Below, in pieces: positions 19,076 to 21,832 of a stretch of 21,832 bases of DNA. Position numbers and translations under genes: made by a program. Each line of letters starts with the position of its first letter. Position 1 is the first letter of the stretch. The notes beneath the pieces were generated by a model, which did not search any database, was not told the origin of the DNA, and was given only the letters and a program-made list of their open reading frames with translations. This DNA is from Pleurotus djamor. Taxonomy: Eukaryota; Basidiomycota; Agaricomycetes; Agaricales; Pleurotaceae. The DNA lies in NCBI GenBank assembly GCA_029747585.1, contig JAPEVF010000756.1:1-21832 (forward strand), written 5' to 3'.

Positions 19076-21832
19076 ATGTTTCCTGACTTTCGTATTCTAC
19101 CTTTGGGAATTTTGTCCCTTCTTTGCACTTTCTTTGGTATGTCCGTCGTTTCGTTGCCAGTTGATCTCGTCCTCATCGCTTTTATCAGAAATAACTGTGG
19201 CACAATCAACGCCCAGAGTCATCTGTATACCTGGACAGTGTCTGCAGGGATATTCTAATATTACAAGTAAGTGGCTACATTTCACCGATGGGAGCTGTTG
19301 ATTCACAATACCCAGTCGGCGCAACCGTATCTTCCTCCAATGCACCAACAAGTCTGCAACTACTTCCAGGCCAATATACGTCCACGACAAACCCCCAACT
19401 CCTACACGATATACTCACTTCTCGTACCGCCACCCTCTCGTCTTCGCCAGGATTCGGCAACTCGAGTTCAATATCCTTGCCATTGACCTTGGCTTTGGAC
19501 CCAGGACTCGCCGTTTTCCCGGAGTCTTTGTACTCGGGGCAATCAGCGTTTGCTCCCCTTCCCTCGTCACCCAACTCCACCGCTTCCACCTCACTCTCAT
19601 CCGCGAAATCAATAGCAATCGGATCTAACATTTGGGCTTCAATAAGCAGTGGTCCAAATTCCCGTATTGTCGTTTGGGATTCAATACCGGATCTTGCACA
19701 ATTGCCTTTTGGGAACAGCTCCTCGCTCACCTTGCTTGACATCCAATCCTCTGCGTGCTCGCCACCGTGCTCGGGAGTAGGAGGGATATGTTCTGCGTCG
19801 GGGACGTGTTCGTGTCAACCTGGCTTCACCGGCGCGTCGTGTGAGTCTTGTGCATCTGGTCATTTCGGTCCTTCGTGTCAAGCTTGTCCCTCGGATTGTA
19901 CGACGTGTGACGAGGGGATTGGTGGCTCTGGGAGGTGCTTAGACTCGCCGGTGAAGAATGCCCCTTCCACCTGCAACTGTTTGAATGGCGTCTGTGGGGC
20001 GAATGGCGAATGCGCGTGTAGTCCTGGTTTTACCCGAGCTGATAATGGAACGGCTTGCGCAAAGTGCCAGGATGGGTTCTTCCAAACTTCTACGGGTGAC
20101 TGCAAACGTGAGTTCCTTTGTCTAGTTCCCATTTTCGTTGCGTCTGACTGGAATTTCTGGTAGTCTGCCAGTTGGGTTGTGACCGCTGTGCTGACGGAAA
20201 CGGTGCATGTCTCACTTGCAAGGCCGGCTTTACGCAGGACGCCAACGACCGTGCCAAATGCCAACCCGTACCAACATCAACCAACACGGGCACTGTCTGC
20301 CCAGAAGGTAAGCCAAACTCGTCAACCCCACGAGCTGTTGACTGAATGTTTCACAGGGAGCTTCGCCAACGGTGGTGCATGTTCTGCGTGTTCCCCGTCC
20401 TGCCAATCTTGCCGTGGCCCAACCTCGAATGACTGTTTCGTGTGCGCGGCTGGTAGTTTCGCTTTCAACGGAGGCTGTGTTCGAGCGGATGGGAATGGTG
20501 TCTGTGAAGGTTCCAACTTGATCGCGGACAACAATAAGAAGTCGTGTGATGGTGTGTCTGCTCCCTTTGTGCATCGTTATTTTTGTTGCTAATTTTCTTG
20601 TTAGCTTGCCCGGCGAAATGCTCCTCATGCAGTATTCCCAACTTTAATGCTGCTTCTACAGCGGACAGGATCCAATGTACCGCGTGTATCCCCGGTTCCT
20701 TCCTCTCCAACGGACAATGCGTTGACGCTTGTCCTTCCGGTACAGTTGTCTCGTCGCAAGACAACTTTACCTGTACACCATGCGACTCTTCCTGCAGTTC
20801 TTGCGCTGGATCGCCCAACTTTTGTCTCTCCTGTCCAAACAATCAACTCGCTACAAGTGATGGTCGTTGCGTGCAGAATTGTCCTGGGAACACGTTTACA
20901 AGCGCCTCGTCTCGCGCGTGCTCGACGTGTCATCCAGATTGTGCCTCCTGTTCTGGTGGATCCTTCAATCAATGTCTCACCTGTCCCCCCGAACGTCCTG
21001 TCCTATTGAACGGACGGTGTCTCCCCACATGTGCCAAAACTCAATTCTTCGATCCCAGTTCCTCAAGTTGTCAAGCATGCGACTCGAGTTGCTCGAGTTG
21101 CTCAGGATCAGGGCCTTCGAACTGTCTTGCATGTTCGGATTCTACACAAGTGCTACGGGCAGGTCGTTGCGTGTCGGCGAATTGCAATGGTACATCAAGT
21201 GTTCTTCCTGGCTTGGGCGTTTGTCTTTCGGAACTCGTCGTCGTGCCCCAACCTTCTGGCACAAGCACCACACCACCACTGCCTACCATTACGGGCCTCG
21301 AACAACCCACCGTCGTCAACAACACTTCTCGTCGCCCGCTGGAATGGTGGCAGATCCTCTTGATGGCCTTAGGCTGCGCCTTCATTCTGTTGATGTTTAT
21401 CTGGTGTTTCAGGCGAAGAGCGAGGAAGCAACGCGCGCAGAGAACGGCGTACAAATTCGCGCAGACGGGGATCATCGCTCAGCCTACACAGAGTCGGTCT
21501 TGGTGGTGGTATCTCAAAAGAGCCATCACCTTTGGCATTCCATTGACTGCGAGTGGGCGGAGGAACGTTCTCCGGAGGAATCAACCACCACCTTCTTCCC
21601 CATCGTCCCCTTCTCCCGCTAGTGGGGGTGGAGGATGGAAATGGCGCCTGGTCCAATGGGGAGAGAAATTCTTCGGCCATCGACCAAGTACGCGTGTCGT
21701 CCCTGCTCCTACGAGACGATACGAGATCAGCGAGCCGTTCAATATGACGTACGATAATACTCCGGAGAGCGTGCGTTTGGAACGGTTGCGCGCTGCTGAG
21801 GAGGCGAGGAGAGGGGAAGCGGATTATGATCA
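19076..21832 (+). CDS. Furin-like cysteine-rich (growth-factor-receptor-type) single-pass membrane protein, partial at 3' end
   Basis: Exons 19076-19136, 19189-19266, 19316-20107, 20164-20307, 20357-20551 and 20605 to the edge; 832 complete codons, all in phase, no stop before the edge. Order: signal peptide (LPLGILSLLCTFFG); CIPGQCLQGYSNIT; an N-glycosylation-rich domain (about 45-190); an EGF-like segment (CSASGTCSCQPGFTGASC); many furin-like CxxCxxC repeats such as CDSSCSSCAGSPNFCLSC; a membrane helix at about 673-693 (ILLMALGCAFILLMFIWCF); then a basic stop-transfer (RRRARKQRAQR) and a cytoplasmic tail. This architecture is common in Agaricomycetes as a conserved protein of unknown role; no kinase or protease domain is visible. 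It probably sits at the plasma membrane with the Cys-rich part outside. Start chosen for the signal peptide and phase. Confidence 0.87.

Overview
The window looks like nuclear DNA of a mushroom-forming basidiomycete (Agaricomycotina). The genes are dense and intron-rich. Most introns are 47-90 bp with GT..AG ends, and several have CTGAC/CTAAC-like branch points. Every recognised protein is a eukaryotic, fungal-type family. I rebuilt the gene models by hand from splice sites, reading-frame phase and conserved motifs. All of them stay in phase except where a single N interrupts an exon.

Left part (1-5700). There is the 5' end of an unrecognised minus-strand gene (1-170). Next comes a divergent CK2 alpha-type kinase gene (minus, 821-2226). 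It shares a 257-bp promoter with MCM2, a replicative helicase subunit (plus, 2484-5700). Three MluI cell-cycle-box-like cores lie just upstream of the MCM2 start.

Middle part (5901-11851). MIA40/CHCHD4 (minus, 5901-6846) handles oxidative import into the mitochondrial intermembrane space. It is divergent from an 18-exon Tudor-SN/SND1 gene (plus, 7080-10676) that contains a GC-AG intron. Then comes an HDHD3-like HAD-superfamily protein (minus, 10771-11851) whose start codon is only 68 bp from that of the next gene.

Right part (11920-21832). A secreted S41/CPAF-like protease gene (plus, 11920-15406, 16 exons) has a catalytic region cut into very small exons. It converges on the mitochondrial small-subunit ribosomal protein bS6m (minus, 15811-16294). 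A divergent RRM-type, possibly Mei2-like, RNA-binding gene (plus, from 16437) has no clear 3' end and runs into repeat DNA. The 18.1-19.05 kb stretch holds two diverged ~208-bp direct repeats on either side of a ~146-bp foldback element. The window ends inside a large furin-like cysteine-rich single-pass membrane protein (plus, 19076 to beyond the edge).

Six single Ns occur, all between 14051 and 18071. In both coding exons where it can be tested (14252, 17077), removing the N restores the reading frame, so these look like false one-base insertions in the assembly. The genes are mostly unrelated housekeeping functions (replication, kinase signalling, mitochondrial import and translation, RNA metabolism) arranged as divergent and convergent pairs. 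I see no biosynthetic cluster, CRISPR array, tRNA or rRNA.
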